64,000 nucleotides of DNA from contig CP064988.1 in the NCBI GenBank assembly GCA_016699855.1, positions 2,508,501-2,572,500 of the forward strand, read 5' to 3'. The notes beneath the pieces were generated by a model, which worked only from the letters and a program-made list of their open reading frames with translations, did not search any database and was not told where the DNA came from. Source of the stretch: Rhodospirillales bacterium. Its GTDB lineage: Bacteria; Pseudomonadota; Alphaproteobacteria; Reyranellales; Reyranellaceae. Shown here in pieces: positions 20,787 through 28,400 of the stretch (its first letter is position 1; the number at the start of each line of letters is the position of its first letter). The position numbers were made by a program, and so were the translations under genes.

Positions 20787-21422
20787 ATGTTCTACGATCC
20801 CGCCAAACGCGACCATGGGTTCCAGGTCGATCCGCTGAAGGCGCTGATCGTGCCGCGGCCGATCGGCTGGATCTCGACCGTCGACGCCAAGGGCAACGTC
20901 AATCTGGCGCCGTACAGCTTCTACAACGGCGTCAGCGAGTTCCCGCCGATGGTCTATTTCTCGGTCACCGGCACCTACGGCGACACCCCGACCAAGCATT
21001 CGCGCATGAACGCCGAGGCGACCGGCGAGTTCGTGGTCAACATCGTGACCGAGAAGCTCAAGGACGAGATGAACGTCACGACGACGATGTTCCCCTACGG
21101 CGTCGACGAGCTCGCCAAGGCCGGACTGACGCCGGCGCCATGCCGCTTCGTGAAGCCGCCGCGCGTCGCCGAATCGCCGGTGGCGCTGGAATGCAAGTAC
21201 TGGCGCACCATCGAGCTGCCGCCGGAGCCGGGCCACGAGAGCAAGCGCGCGTCGATGGCGCTGGGCACGGTCGTCGGCATCCACATCGACGACTCGATCG
21301 TCAAGGCCGGCCGCATCGACGTCGCCTCGTTCCGGCCGATCGCCCGGCTGGGCTACAGCGAATATTCGACCACGGACAACGTCTGGCGCCTGGCGCGGCC
21401 GGACGATTCGCGGCACCAGTAG
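20787..21422 (+). CDS. Flavin reductase-like (FMN-binding split barrel) protein
   Basis: A 211-residue protein of the flavin-reductase-like family: PRPIGWISTVDAKGNVNLAP (about residues 23-42) and FSVTGTYGDTPTKHS are the FMN-phosphate-binding segments. It probably binds FMN in the cytosol. The next gene, a flavin-dependent monooxygenase, begins 10 nt after its stop codon, so the two are an operon. A role supplying reduced flavin is possible, but this monooxygenase type normally reduces its own FAD. Confidence 0.88.
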   Translation: MFYDPAKRDHGFQVDPLKALIVPRPIGWISTVDAKGNVNLAPYSFYNGVSEFPPMVYFSVTGTYGDTPTKHSRMNAEATGEFVVNIVTEKLKDEMNVTTTMFPYGVDELAKAGLTPAPCRFVKPPRVAESPVALECKYWRTIELPPEPGHESKRASMALGTVVGIHIDDSIVKAGRIDVASFRPIARLGYSEYSTTDNVWRLARPDDSRHQ

Positions 21423-21432
21423 GCGCGCGGCG

Positions 21433-22911
21433 ATGGCGGACGCGGCCACCACCGCGCCGGCGCGGAAGGCGCCGCGCTTCGCGATCATCGGCGCGGGCAT
21501 GTCCGGCATCCTGGCGGCGATCAAGCTGCGCGAGCGCGGACTGACGGACTTCACCATCCACGAGAAGGCCGACCGGCTGGGCGGCACCTGGCGCGACAAC
21601 ACCTACCCCGGCCTGAGCTGCGACGTGCCCTCGCACGTCTATGCCTACGCCTTCGCGCTCAATCCGGACTGGAGCCACCGCTTCTCGCCCGGCGCCGAGA
21701 TCCAGGCGTATTTCGAGGCCATGGCGCGGCGCCACGACGTCGTCCGGCACATGCGGTTCGACAGCGAGATCGTCTCGGCCGAATGGCGCGAGGGCCGCTG
21801 GCACCTCGAGGCCAAGGACGGCCACCGCGACGTGGTCGATTTCGTGATCTGCGCGACGGGCGTGCTGCACCATCCCGTCCATCCCGACATCGACGGACTC
21901 GCCAATTTCGCCGGCCCGCGCTTCCACAGCGCGCGCTGGGACCATTCGGCGACGCTGAAAGGCAGGCGCGTCGGGATCATCGGCACCGGCTCGACGGCGA
22001 CGCAGATCGTGCCGGCGATCGTCGACGAGGTATCCAAGCTGGTCCTGTTCCAGCGCACGCCGCAATGGATCATGCCGATGGCCAACCCGGCCTACAGCGA
22101 CGGCGAGCGCGCGATGTTCCGCGAGCGGCCGGACCTGCTGCGGCAATCCTACGAGCACTGGGCGCGCCGCTTCGTCGACACCTTCGCCAACGCCGTGATC
22201 GGCGACCGCGAGGAGCTGGCGAAGATCGAGGACCTCTGCCGCGCCAACCTCGAGGAGAACGTCGCCGATCCCGATCTGCGCCGCCGGCTGACGCCGGACT
22301 ACACGGCGGCGTGCAAGCGGCTGATCATGTCCGACGCGTTCTATCCGGCGATGTGCCGCCCGAACGCGTCGCTGGTGACGGAGCGGATCGCGCGCGTCGA
22401 GTCCGAGGGCGTGCGCACGGCCGACGGCGTCCTGCACGGGCTCGACGTGCTGGTGACGGCGACCGGCTACGACGGCCACGCCTTCCTTCGGCCGATGCGC
22501 GTGACCGGCGAGGGCGGCCGCACCATCGAGCGGGCGTGGGCGCGGGCCAACGAGGCCTACCGCTCGGTGGCGGTGCCCGGCTTCCCCAATTTCTTCATGC
22601 TGGTCGGACCGAACAGCCCGATCGGCAATTTCTCCGTGATCATGATCTCGGAGGCCCAGATCGACTACGCGCTGCAGCTCGTCGATCTGGTGCGCGACGG
22701 GAAGTGCCGCGCCGTGGCGCCGAAGGCCGAAGCGGCGGCGCGCTTCAACGCCGCTATCCGCGAGGCGATGAAGGGCACGGTGTGGGTCACCGGATGCCGC
22801 AGCTGGTACCTCGACAAGAACGGCAATCCGGCGCTGTGGCCGTGGAGCTTCGACCGCTTCCGCGAGGAAATGAGGGCGCCGGACCTCCGCGACTTCGACC
22901 TGGTGCCGTGA
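21433..22911 (+). CDS. FAD-dependent monooxygenase (Baeyer-Villiger type)
   Basis: A 492-residue class B flavoprotein monooxygenase. N-terminal FAD motif IGAGMSGI (about residues 17-24), the Baeyer-Villiger fingerprint FAGPRFHSARWD (FxGxxxHxxxW, about 158-169), then the NADPH Rossmann motif IIGTGSTATQ (about 181-190). It would insert oxygen into ketones, or oxidise heteroatoms, using NADPH and O2. The substrate is unknown; the flavin reductase-like gene upstream is co-transcribed. Confidence 0.92.
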   Translation: MADAATTAPARKAPRFAIIGAGMSGILAAIKLRERGLTDFTIHEKADRLGGTWRDNTYPGLSCDVPSHVYAYAFALNPDWSHRFSPGAEIQAYFEAMARRHDVVRHMRFDSEIVSAEWREGRWHLEAKDGHRDVVDFVICATGVLHHPVHPDIDGLANFAGPRFHSARWDHSATLKGRRVGIIGTGSTATQIVPAIVDEVSKLVLFQRTPQWIMPMANPAYSDGERAMFRERPDLLRQSYEHWARRFVDTFANAVIGDREELAKIEDLCRANLEENVADPDLRRRLTPDYTAACKRLIMSDAFYPAMCRPNASLVTERIARVESEGVRTADGVLHGLDVLVTATGYDGHAFLRPMRVTGEGGRTIERAWARANEAYRSVAVPGFPNFFMLVGPNSPIGNFSVIMISEAQIDYALQLVDLVRDGKCRAVAPKAEAAARFNAAIREAMKGTVWVTGCRSWYLDKNGNPALWPWSFDRFREEMRAPDLRDFDLVP

Positions 22912-22920
22912 GGCCGCCGC

Positions 22921-23188
22921 TCAATAGTGGTAGCGGCATTGGACGATCTCGATCACCAGGTCGGGCCTTTGCCCGGTGGCGCGATAGACGAGTCGATGCT
23001 CGCCGGTGATCCGCCGCGACCACCAGCCCGCGAGCCTTCCCCCCCAGGGGCTCGGGCTTGCCGATTCCCGCGAACGGCGACCGTGCCGCGTCCTTGATCA
23101 GCTCGTTGATCCGCGCGGCGATCCTCGGATCCGTGGTCTGCCGGTGGAGATAGTCGGACCAGGCGTCGGCGCTCCATAGGAGCTTCAT
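22921..23188 (-). pseudogene. yoeB: YoeB/Txe-family toxin, frameshifted at a G7 run
   Basis: The N-terminal part (MKLLWSADAWSDYL to GIGKPEPL) is a normal YoeB mRNA interferase. Reading then leaves the frame at a run of seven G (minus strand; + coordinates 23039-23045). In the next frame the rest of YoeB is intact: RITGEHRLVYR and a perfect C-terminal CRYHY. One G fewer would restore a protein of about 88 residues. Catalytic Glu, Arg and His are present in the second part. The ATG overlaps the antitoxin stop codon (ATGA). Either the toxin is inactivated, or the G run is miscounted in the sequence. Confidence 0.85.
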
Positions 23189-23472
23189 CCGCGCCGGGCG
23201 CGTTTCGACCGGGCCGGCTTCGCTCCCGGCAGCGGCCGCGCGACGAGAGCGCCGCGATCCGCGGCGGCGACGCTTTTCAGAAGGCGGCGCGCGTTAGCGG
23301 GGCTACGGAGCAGATGCGCCGTCTCCGACATGCCCTCGTACTCCTCCAGCGACAGCATGGCCACGGAGCCACCTGAGCTCCGCGTCACGATCAGCGGCGC
23401 GCGCTGGTTGCTGACCTGGTCCATCATCCGCGCGAGGTTCTGCCGCAGGCGGCTGTAGGTTACGACGGACAG
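23185..23472 (-). CDS. yefM: YefM/Phd-family antitoxin
   Basis: About 95 residues. The N-terminal DNA-binding fold (VVTYSRLRQNLARMMDQV), the strand MLSLEEYEGM and the toxin-binding HLLRSPANARRLL segment are typical of YefM. No ATG/GTG/TTG fits the family N-terminus. Alignment with YefM and AAAGG seven nucleotides upstream point to CTG at 23472. TTG at 23508 would extend the protein through the operator. It is translated just before the toxin. It should repress its own promoter with the toxin as co-repressor. Confidence 0.85.
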   Translation of the reverse strand: MSVVTYSRLRQNLARMMDQVSNQRAPLIVTRSSGGSVAMLSLEEYEGMSETAHLLRSPANARRLLKSVAAADRGALVARPLPGAKPARSKRARRG

Positions 23473-23488
23473 GGGACGACCTTTCGAC

Positions 23489-23508
23489 TTGTACTGTGAA
23501 TTGTACAA
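23489..23508. promoter_or_regulatory. YefM-type operator palindrome
   Basis: On the minus strand, TTGTACAATTCACAGTACAA: TTGTAC and GTACAA arms around an 8-nt spacer, directly upstream of the antitoxin coding start. The known YefM-YoeB operator of E. coli is built from palindromes with a TGTACA core. The match in family and position makes autoregulation here likely. Confidence 0.7.
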
Positions 23509-23532
23509 GCGTCGCCGGCAAGGCGCGCGAGG

Positions 23533-24213
23533 TCACTCCGCCTTGAGCCAGAGCGGGTCCTTGAGCTTGCCGAGGAACGCGGCATGCGCGGCGAGCTCGG
23601 CGGCGGACGCGACGTGCGGGCGCGGCGCGCGCGTGGCGGCGGACGCTGCGCCGGCGCCCGCGGGGTCCGACGCGGCCGGCGCGCCGGCGAGGTCGAAGCC
23701 GCGCTGCCGTCCGCCGGTGAGCTCGATGTAGACCTCGGCGAGGAGCTCGGCGTCGAGCAGCGCGCCGTGGCGGGTGCGGTGCGCGTTGTCGATGCCCAGC
23801 CGCTCGCACAGCGCGTCGAGGCTGGCGCGCTGGCCGGGGAATTTGCGCCGCGCCAGCGTCACCGTGTCGACGACATCGTTGCGCAGCGGCGGCCGGCCCA
23901 GCCGGTCGAGCTCGGCGTTGATGAAGCCCATGTCGAACTGGGCGTTGTGGATCACGAAGCGCGCGTCGGCCACGAACTCGAGGAACGCCTCGACCTTGTC
24001 GGCGAACAGCGGCTGGCCGAACAGGAACTCCTCCGACAGCCCGTGCACCTGGAACGCCTCGACCGGCATGTCGCGTTCGGGGTTGAGGTAGGTGTGGAAC
24101 GTGGCGCCGCTCGGCGCGCCGTTCAGCATCTCGACGCAGCCGATCTCGACCAGCCGGTGCCCGGCGCGGGGGTCGAGACCGGTGGTCTCGGTGTCGAAGA
24201 CGATCTCGCGCAT
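23533..24213 (-). CDS. dnaQ: DNA polymerase III epsilon subunit (3'-5' proofreading exonuclease)
   Basis: A 226-residue DEDDh exonuclease. Exo I is VFDTETTGLDP (about residues 5-15), Exo II is IHNAQFDMGFINAEL (about 93-107) and Exo III is HGALLDAELLAEVY (about 153-166), with the DEDD residues and the histidine present. The C-terminal part is the polymerase-binding tail. It follows coaE by nine nucleotides, the usual alphaproteobacterial coaE-dnaQ pair. Confidence 0.95.
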   Translation of the reverse strand: MREIVFDTETTGLDPRAGHRLVEIGCVEMLNGAPSGATFHTYLNPERDMPVEAFQVHGLSEEFLFGQPLFADKVEAFLEFVADARFVIHNAQFDMGFINAELDRLGRPPLRNDVVDTVTLARRKFPGQRASLDALCERLGIDNAHRTRHGALLDAELLAEVYIELTGGRQRGFDLAGAPAASDPAGAGAASAATRAPRPHVASAAELAAHAAFLGKLKDPLWLKAE

Positions 24214-24222
24214 GCCCGCTCC

Positions 24223-24885
24223 TCAACGCTTGCCGGCGCGCGCCAGCGCGGCCGTCCAGCGGTCGCGCCACGGCCGCGGCGGCCACGAATTGGCGCGCCG
24301 CGTCGACAGCGCCCGCAGCGCCGCGTCGATGGCGCGCGCCGTCACGGCGACGCCGCCGTTGCTCGGGAGCACGACGTCGGCCAGGCGGCGCTTGCGGGTG
24401 TCGTGGACCTGGCGTTTCCAGATGTCGATGAACTTGGCCTCGGTCATGCCGGGCCGGGCCAGCACGCGGCGCTTCTGCAGGAAGAACGGCGCGCTGACGA
24501 CCATGGTGGCGTCGACCCGGCGGTGGCCGTTGCCCTCGAACAGCAGCGGAATGTCCAGCACCACCAGCTTGGTGCCGCGCGCCACGTGCCGTTTGATGAA
24601 GGCGCGCTGGCGGGCGTTGACCAGGGGATGCACGATCGCCTCGAGCCGGCGCAGCGCGGCGGGGTCGGCGAAGACCTTGGCGCCGAGCGCGGCGCGGTCG
24701 AGCGCGCCGTTCTTCACCGAGCCGGGGAACGCCGCCTCGATCGCCGGCAGCGCGACGCCGCCGGGACCCTGCACCGCGTGCACGGCGGCGTCGGCGTCGT
24801 AGACGGGGATGCGGCGGCGGCGCAGCAGTTTGGTCGCCATCGACTTGCCCATCCCGATGGAGCCCGTCAGTCCGACGATCAGCAT
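24223..24885 (-). CDS. coaE: Dephospho-CoA kinase
   Basis: Final enzyme of coenzyme A synthesis, phosphorylating the 3'-hydroxyl of dephospho-CoA. About 220 residues. P-loop GLTGSIGMGKS (about residues 5-15), the CoA-binding DADAAVHA segment, and VVLDIPLLFEGNGHRRVD are diagnostic. ATG at 24885 begins three bases after the MazF gene's stop codon, so coaE appears to be transcribed through the toxin-antitoxin module. Confidence 0.94.
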   Translation of the reverse strand: MLIVGLTGSIGMGKSMATKLLRRRRIPVYDADAAVHAVQGPGGVALPAIEAAFPGSVKNGALDRAALGAKVFADPAALRRLEAIVHPLVNARQRAFIKRHVARGTKLVVLDIPLLFEGNGHRRVDATMVVSAPFFLQKRRVLARPGMTEAKFIDIWKRQVHDTRKRRLADVVLPSNGGVAVTARAIDAALRALSTRRANSWPPRPWRDRWTAALARAGKR

Positions 24886-24887
24886 GC

Positions 24888-25223
24888 CTATTCGTCCTCG
24901 CCCAGCGCCGCCCGCAGCGCCCGGCGCACGGCCTTGGCGTCCTTCTTCGCGAGGCTGCCCAATCGCGCGGCCGGCACGGCGTTGTCCAGCGTGAACAGCT
25001 TGAGGCGCACGACCGAGGCGGCCGGCAGGCCGGCGCTGACCAGGTCGCCAAGAGGGATGTCGCCCGGCCAAGGGGTCGTGGCGGCGCTGGTGATCATGGC
25101 GAACACGGTATGGCCCTGGCTCTGGTTGAGGCCGCGGACGGTCAGCGCCAAGGCCGGCCGGCGGCCGGTGGGCGCGGAGATGGGATGCGGGATCGCCACC
25201 ACGTCGAAGCGGTCACAGATCAC
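24888..25223 (-). CDS. mazF: MazF/PemK-family endoribonuclease toxin
   Basis: About 111 residues. The PemK/MazF core is visible: FDVVAIPHPISAPTGRRPAL at the N-terminus, then MITSAATTPWPGDIPL and LKLFTLDNAVPAARLGSL. Such toxins cleave mRNA at short motifs. GTG at 25223 overlaps the last 11 bases of the antitoxin gene. The relatively long C-terminal tail (KKDAKAVRRALRAALGEDE) is normal for PemK-like members. Confidence 0.85.
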   Translation of the reverse strand: MICDRFDVVAIPHPISAPTGRRPALALTVRGLNQSQGHTVFAMITSAATTPWPGDIPLGDLVSAGLPAASVVRLKLFTLDNAVPAARLGSLAKKDAKAVRRALRAALGEDE

Positions 25224-25443
25224 GGTAGGCCTCCGCGTCGGCGCCGCCGCCCCATTCGGCGAGCTGGGCGTCGAGCGCCTCGACATCGCCCGACACCGGT
25301 CGGGTCTGGACCCGTCGCATGGTGGCGGCGTTGTCGCCCAGCTCGAACGCCACGATGTCACCCTCGGCCAAGCGCAGGGCGGCGCGCACCGCTTTCGGTA
25401 TCGTGATCTGGCCTTTGGTGGTCAGCCGGCTGATCGTCCGCAT
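25213..25443 (-). CDS. mazE: AbrB/MazE-family antitoxin
   Basis: A 76-residue SpoVT-AbrB swapped-hairpin DNA-binding protein (RTISRLTTKGQITIPKAVRA at residues 2-21) with an acidic C-terminus that would bind and neutralise MazF. Overlap with the toxin gene gives coupled translation. The start lies next to an inverted repeat (25443-25473), the probable autoregulatory operator. Confidence 0.88.
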   Translation of the reverse strand: MRTISRLTTKGQITIPKAVRAALRLAEGDIVAFELGDNAATMRRVQTRPVSGDVEALDAQLAEWGGGADAEAYRDL

Positions 25444-25473
25444 TCCTTACTTGTAGCTCATAAAAGTAAGGAA
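25443..25473. promoter_or_regulatory. Inverted-repeat operator of the MazEF module
   Basis: TTCCTTACTT at 25443-25452 and AAGTAAGGAA at 25464-25473 form perfect 10-bp arms around 11 nt, abutting the antitoxin start codon. AbrB-type antitoxins commonly bind such repeats over their promoter. The minus-strand arm also supplies a weak ribosome-binding AAGGA. Confidence 0.6.
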
Positions 25474-25662
25474 GTCTTTCCAGAGTTATTCGGCTCGGTG
25501 GATGGAATACATTCGCGCATCATTCCTCGCTGCAATGCACCAATGTTGATGCTGCAATCCAAACAACCCATAGAACTAGGCCGATGGCTGTACGATCGTT
25601 AGGATCATCGTCTGCTCGGACCAATAATAGCGATGTGACCGGATTGAATTTCTTAGATTGGC

Positions 25663-25691
25663 TTGACCTTGTTGCACTCGCCCTGAATATC
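25663..25691 (+). promoter_or_regulatory. Weak promoter candidate for the SIR2-TPR gene
   Basis: TTGACC (25663-25668) and AATATC (25686-25691) with a 17-nt spacer, about 43 nt upstream of the GTG start. The -35 box is good and the -10 box poor. The whole 290-nt region 25444-25733 is clearly richer in A and T than flanking DNA. Confidence 0.3.
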
Positions 25692-25733
25692 GGGAGAGAA
25701 TACCTGAGAAGATGATCAACCAGCAGGAATCAG

Positions 25734-28334
25734 GTGAACAAGGTCATAGAGCCCCGCCTCGATATCACCGTGAAGAGCATCGCGGATGCGATGCGGCTCG
25801 CGCGGCGAGACCCAAGCCAACTGGGTCGAACAGTATTCTTCATCGGCGCCGGTTGTTCGGTGACCGCAGGCATCCCAGGTGCCGCTGAAATTGCCAAACG
25901 AATGTGCCGTGATATGGCACAGGTTTTTGGTGCAACTCCTGGTCAGTATGGAAGTTCGACCGAAGCGTATTCGTTTCTCGTTGGGCGAAGGAATTTGCCA
26001 CCGATGCTCATCGGGTCGACTCTAGGAGACGCAATTCCGACGGATGCCAATATCGACTGGTACCGCGTCTATGACGAGATGTTCAGAACATACTATCAAG
26101 CGCCAGATGCGGTTCGGGAGCTATTCGGGTCCATAGTTGACGAAGCCAATGGAAGTATAAACTGGGCGCATCTTTGTTTAGGTGAGTGCGTGGCGCGGAA
26201 GTATGTCGGAACTGTTTTGACAACCAATTTTGATCAACTCGTCCTCTCCGGACTTGTCCGTGCCGGTGTTCTTCCGGTTGTCAGCGACGGCATAGAGTCA
26301 CTCAATCGAATCTCGACGCTTCCAAAACATCCACAACTCGTGGAACTCCATGGCTCGCGCCACACCTACCTACTGAGAAATCATCCGGAGGACGTTGCTG
26401 CAGTCGCGAGCAATCAATCCGCAATCGCAGCAATACAAGGTCTGATGCGCGAGGCGCGCGTATTTGTGGCCATAGGCTATGGCGGGCGCGAGGACGGCGT
26501 CATGGACCTGCTAGTCAACGCGGCGGAAAGCTTGCGCGACAAGCCATTGTTCTGGGTTGCGCACTCTACAGACCCAGCCCAGCTCTCAGGGAAAACGAGA
26601 GCGCTTCTGTCGGCGACGCGGATTGGGGGCGCACTCCTCGGTCAAGATGCGGATGCATTCTTCTTGAAGTTGTGCGCTGAACTGGAAATCGGATCGCCAT
26701 CCGCTATCCGAGATCCATTGGCGCTGAGCACACGCCTGCTAGGTGACATTAAGCGTGCCGGGCATAAGTTAGAGGACATCAATCATGAGATTGGTCGAGC
26801 AGAGAGGCGCCTTGAAGCTCTCTTGAGGTGCGCAGGCGACTTTGAAGCAACTGTGTCTGTTGAGAGTACTGCGGCGTCAATCCGCGAAGCGCGGTTAGCG
26901 GGCCTCTACGGTGACGCGTCGTCCTTGGCCGATCGTGCAGTCCCTTCGTTGGAGCAACTGCAATCGACCGACACAACCGTGCTTCGTGAGGTCGCTTTGA
27001 GTTGGCTCGGAAGTGGCAGCACTAGTACAAGCAGGTTGGCGCTAGAACGAAGCATCGCGGCAATGGCCGAATTGGCCCGACGTATCTCCAAGGGCGACAA
27101 CGCTCTCGAATGGGCCGAGACCCAGAACGATCTCGGCGCGGCGCTCTTGGCACTCGGATCGCGCGAAAGCGGGACGGAACGCCTAGAGGAGGCCGCCACT
27201 GCCCACCGCGCCGCACTCGAGGTGTATACACGCGAGCGCTTGCCGTTGGAATGGGCGGCGACCCAAAACCACCTCGCCAATGTGCTTTCAACTCTGGGCG
27301 AGCGCGAGAGCGGAACGCGGCGCCTCGAGGAAGCCGTCGCCGCCTACCGAGCCGCACTAGAAGAACGCACGCGCGAACGAGTGCCGCTGGGCTGGGCGGC
27401 TACTCAAAACAACCTGGCAACCGCTTTGTCTCGACTCGGAGGGCGCGAAAGTGACACCGCCCGTTTGGAGGAGGCCGTCACCGCCTACCGCGCCGCGCTT
27501 GAAGAGTATACGCGCGAGCGCGTGCCACTGGAATGGGCGATGACCCAGAGCAACCTCGCCAATTCCCTTTCGAAGCTCGGAGAGCGCGAGGGTGGCACGG
27601 AGCGCCTAGAGGAGGCGATCGCCGCGTACCGCGCCGCGCTTGAGGAACGGACGCGCGAACGCGTGCCACTGAACTGGGCAACAACGCAGAACAACATCGC
27701 AAATGCCCTTTCCACCCTTGGTGAGCGCGAGAGCGGTACCGGGCGCCTCGAAGAGGCCGTCGCTGCCTACCGCGCCGCGCTTGAGGAGCGCACGCGCGAA
27801 CGTGTGCCGCTAGAGTGGGCAGCGACCCAGAACAACCTTGCCAACGCCCTTTCGACCCTCGGAGAACGGGAAGGCAGTACTGAGCGCCTAGAGGAGGCCG
27901 TCGCTGCCTACCGTTCCGCACTTGAAGAGTATACCCGCGAGCGCGTGCCGCTGGACTGGGCAATGACAAAGAACAACCTCGCCAATACGCTGTCCACTCT
28001 TGGCGAGCGCGAGAGTGGCATGGGGCGTCTGAAGGAAGCCGTCGCCGCATACCGCGCTGCGCTTGAGGAGCGCACGCGCGAACGTGTGCCGCTGGACTGG
28101 GCAACGACCCAGAGCAACCTCGCCACTGCGCTTTCGAAGCTCGGAGAGCGCGAGGGTGGCACGGAGCGCTTCGAGGAGGCAGTCGCCGCCTACCGCAACG
28201 CGTTGAAGATACTCACCCGAAAACGTGCGCCGCTTCTCTGGGAAATTGCACAAACTGGGTATCGCAACGCATCCGCTGAGCTCGCGGCGCATCGTCGAAA
28301 ACAGAAACCGCTCCGTGCTCTCGCACGTCGGTAG
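25734..28334 (+). CDS. SIR2-domain protein with TPR repeats (candidate defence gene)
   Basis: An 866-residue cytosolic protein. The N-terminal SIR2-like NAD-binding domain spans about residues 30-300, with FFIGAGCSVTAGIP (GAGCS at 38-42), LTTNFD (162-167), VELHGS (203-208, with the catalytic-type His206) and GYGGRED (248-254). A linker helix region follows. From residue 457, eight 47-residue TPR-type repeats (consensus PLEWAATQNNLANALSTLGE) run to the degenerate ninth at the C-terminus. GTG at 25734 has AGGA at a suitable distance. Base composition is AT-richer than neighbours, suggesting acquisition. SIR2 fused to sensor repeats is a recurring design of phage-defence effectors that deplete NAD; that role is inferred. 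No second component gene is adjacent except the MazEF module. Confidence 0.85.
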   Translation: MNKVIEPRLDITVKSIADAMRLARRDPSQLGRTVFFIGAGCSVTAGIPGAAEIAKRMCRDMAQVFGATPGQYGSSTEAYSFLVGRRNLPPMLIGSTLGDAIPTDANIDWYRVYDEMFRTYYQAPDAVRELFGSIVDEANGSINWAHLCLGECVARKYVGTVLTTNFDQLVLSGLVRAGVLPVVSDGIESLNRISTLPKHPQLVELHGSRHTYLLRNHPEDVAAVASNQSAIAAIQGLMREARVFVAIGYGGREDGVMDLLVNAAESLRDKPLFWVAHSTDPAQLSGKTRALLSATRIGGALLGQDADAFFLKLCAELEIGSPSAIRDPLALSTRLLGDIKRAGHKLEDINHEIGRAERRLEALLRCAGDFEATVSVESTAASIREARLAGLYGDASSLADRAVPSLEQLQSTDTTVLREVALSWLGSGSTSTSRLALERSIAAMAELARRISKGDNALEWAETQNDLGAALLALGSRESGTERLEEAATAHRAALEVYTRERLPLEWAATQNHLANVLSTLGERESGTRRLEEAVAAYRAALEERTRERVPLGWAATQNNLATALSRLGGRESDTARLEEAVTAYRAALEEYTRERVPLEWAMTQSNLANSLSKLGEREGGTERLEEAIAAYRAALEERTRERVPLNWATTQNNIANALSTLGERESGTGRLEEAVAAYRAALEERTRERVPLEWAATQNNLANALSTLGEREGSTERLEEAVAAYRSALEEYTRERVPLDWAMTKNNLANTLSTLGERESGMGRLKEAVAAYRAALEERTRERVPLDWATTQSNLATALSKLGEREGGTERFEEAVAAYRNALKILTRKRAPLLWEIAQTGYRNASAELAAHRRKQKPLRALARR
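27102..28229 (+). repeat. Eight tandem 141-bp repeats encoding TPR units
   Basis: Exact 141-bp periodicity; for example, the codons for PLDWA begin at equivalent positions 27951 and 28092. Units one to eight fill 27102-28229, and a diverged ninth begins at 28230 (PLLWEIAQ). The units are similar enough at DNA level that unequal recombination could change their number. Confidence 0.85.
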
Positions 28335-28400
28335 TTGGTGGAGTAGCGTGAACGAGCAGTCTAGAGGAGGCTTCTCAGTCCGCGCTACTCCCTCCAACTA
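28332..28400. terminator. Imperfect inverted repeat spanning two convergent stop codons
   Basis: Left arm TAGTTGGTGGAGTAGCG (28332-28348) pairs with right arm CGCTACTCCCTCCAACTA (28383-28400): 16 bp with one small internal bulge and a 34-nt loop. The left arm begins with the TAG of the SIR2-TPR gene; the right arm ends with the TAG (minus strand) of the quinone reductase gene. It is probably a bidirectional transcription end; there is no U-tract. Confidence 0.55.

Noticed and set aside
27102..28229. Tandem repeats considered as a CRISPR array or VNTR
   Set aside because: Units are contiguous 141-bp coding repeats without spacers and translate to TPR motifs.
27478..28397. Antisense frames over the TPR repeats
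   Set aside because: They mirror the 141-bp repeats and encode Arg-rich shadows; no independent start signal or family.
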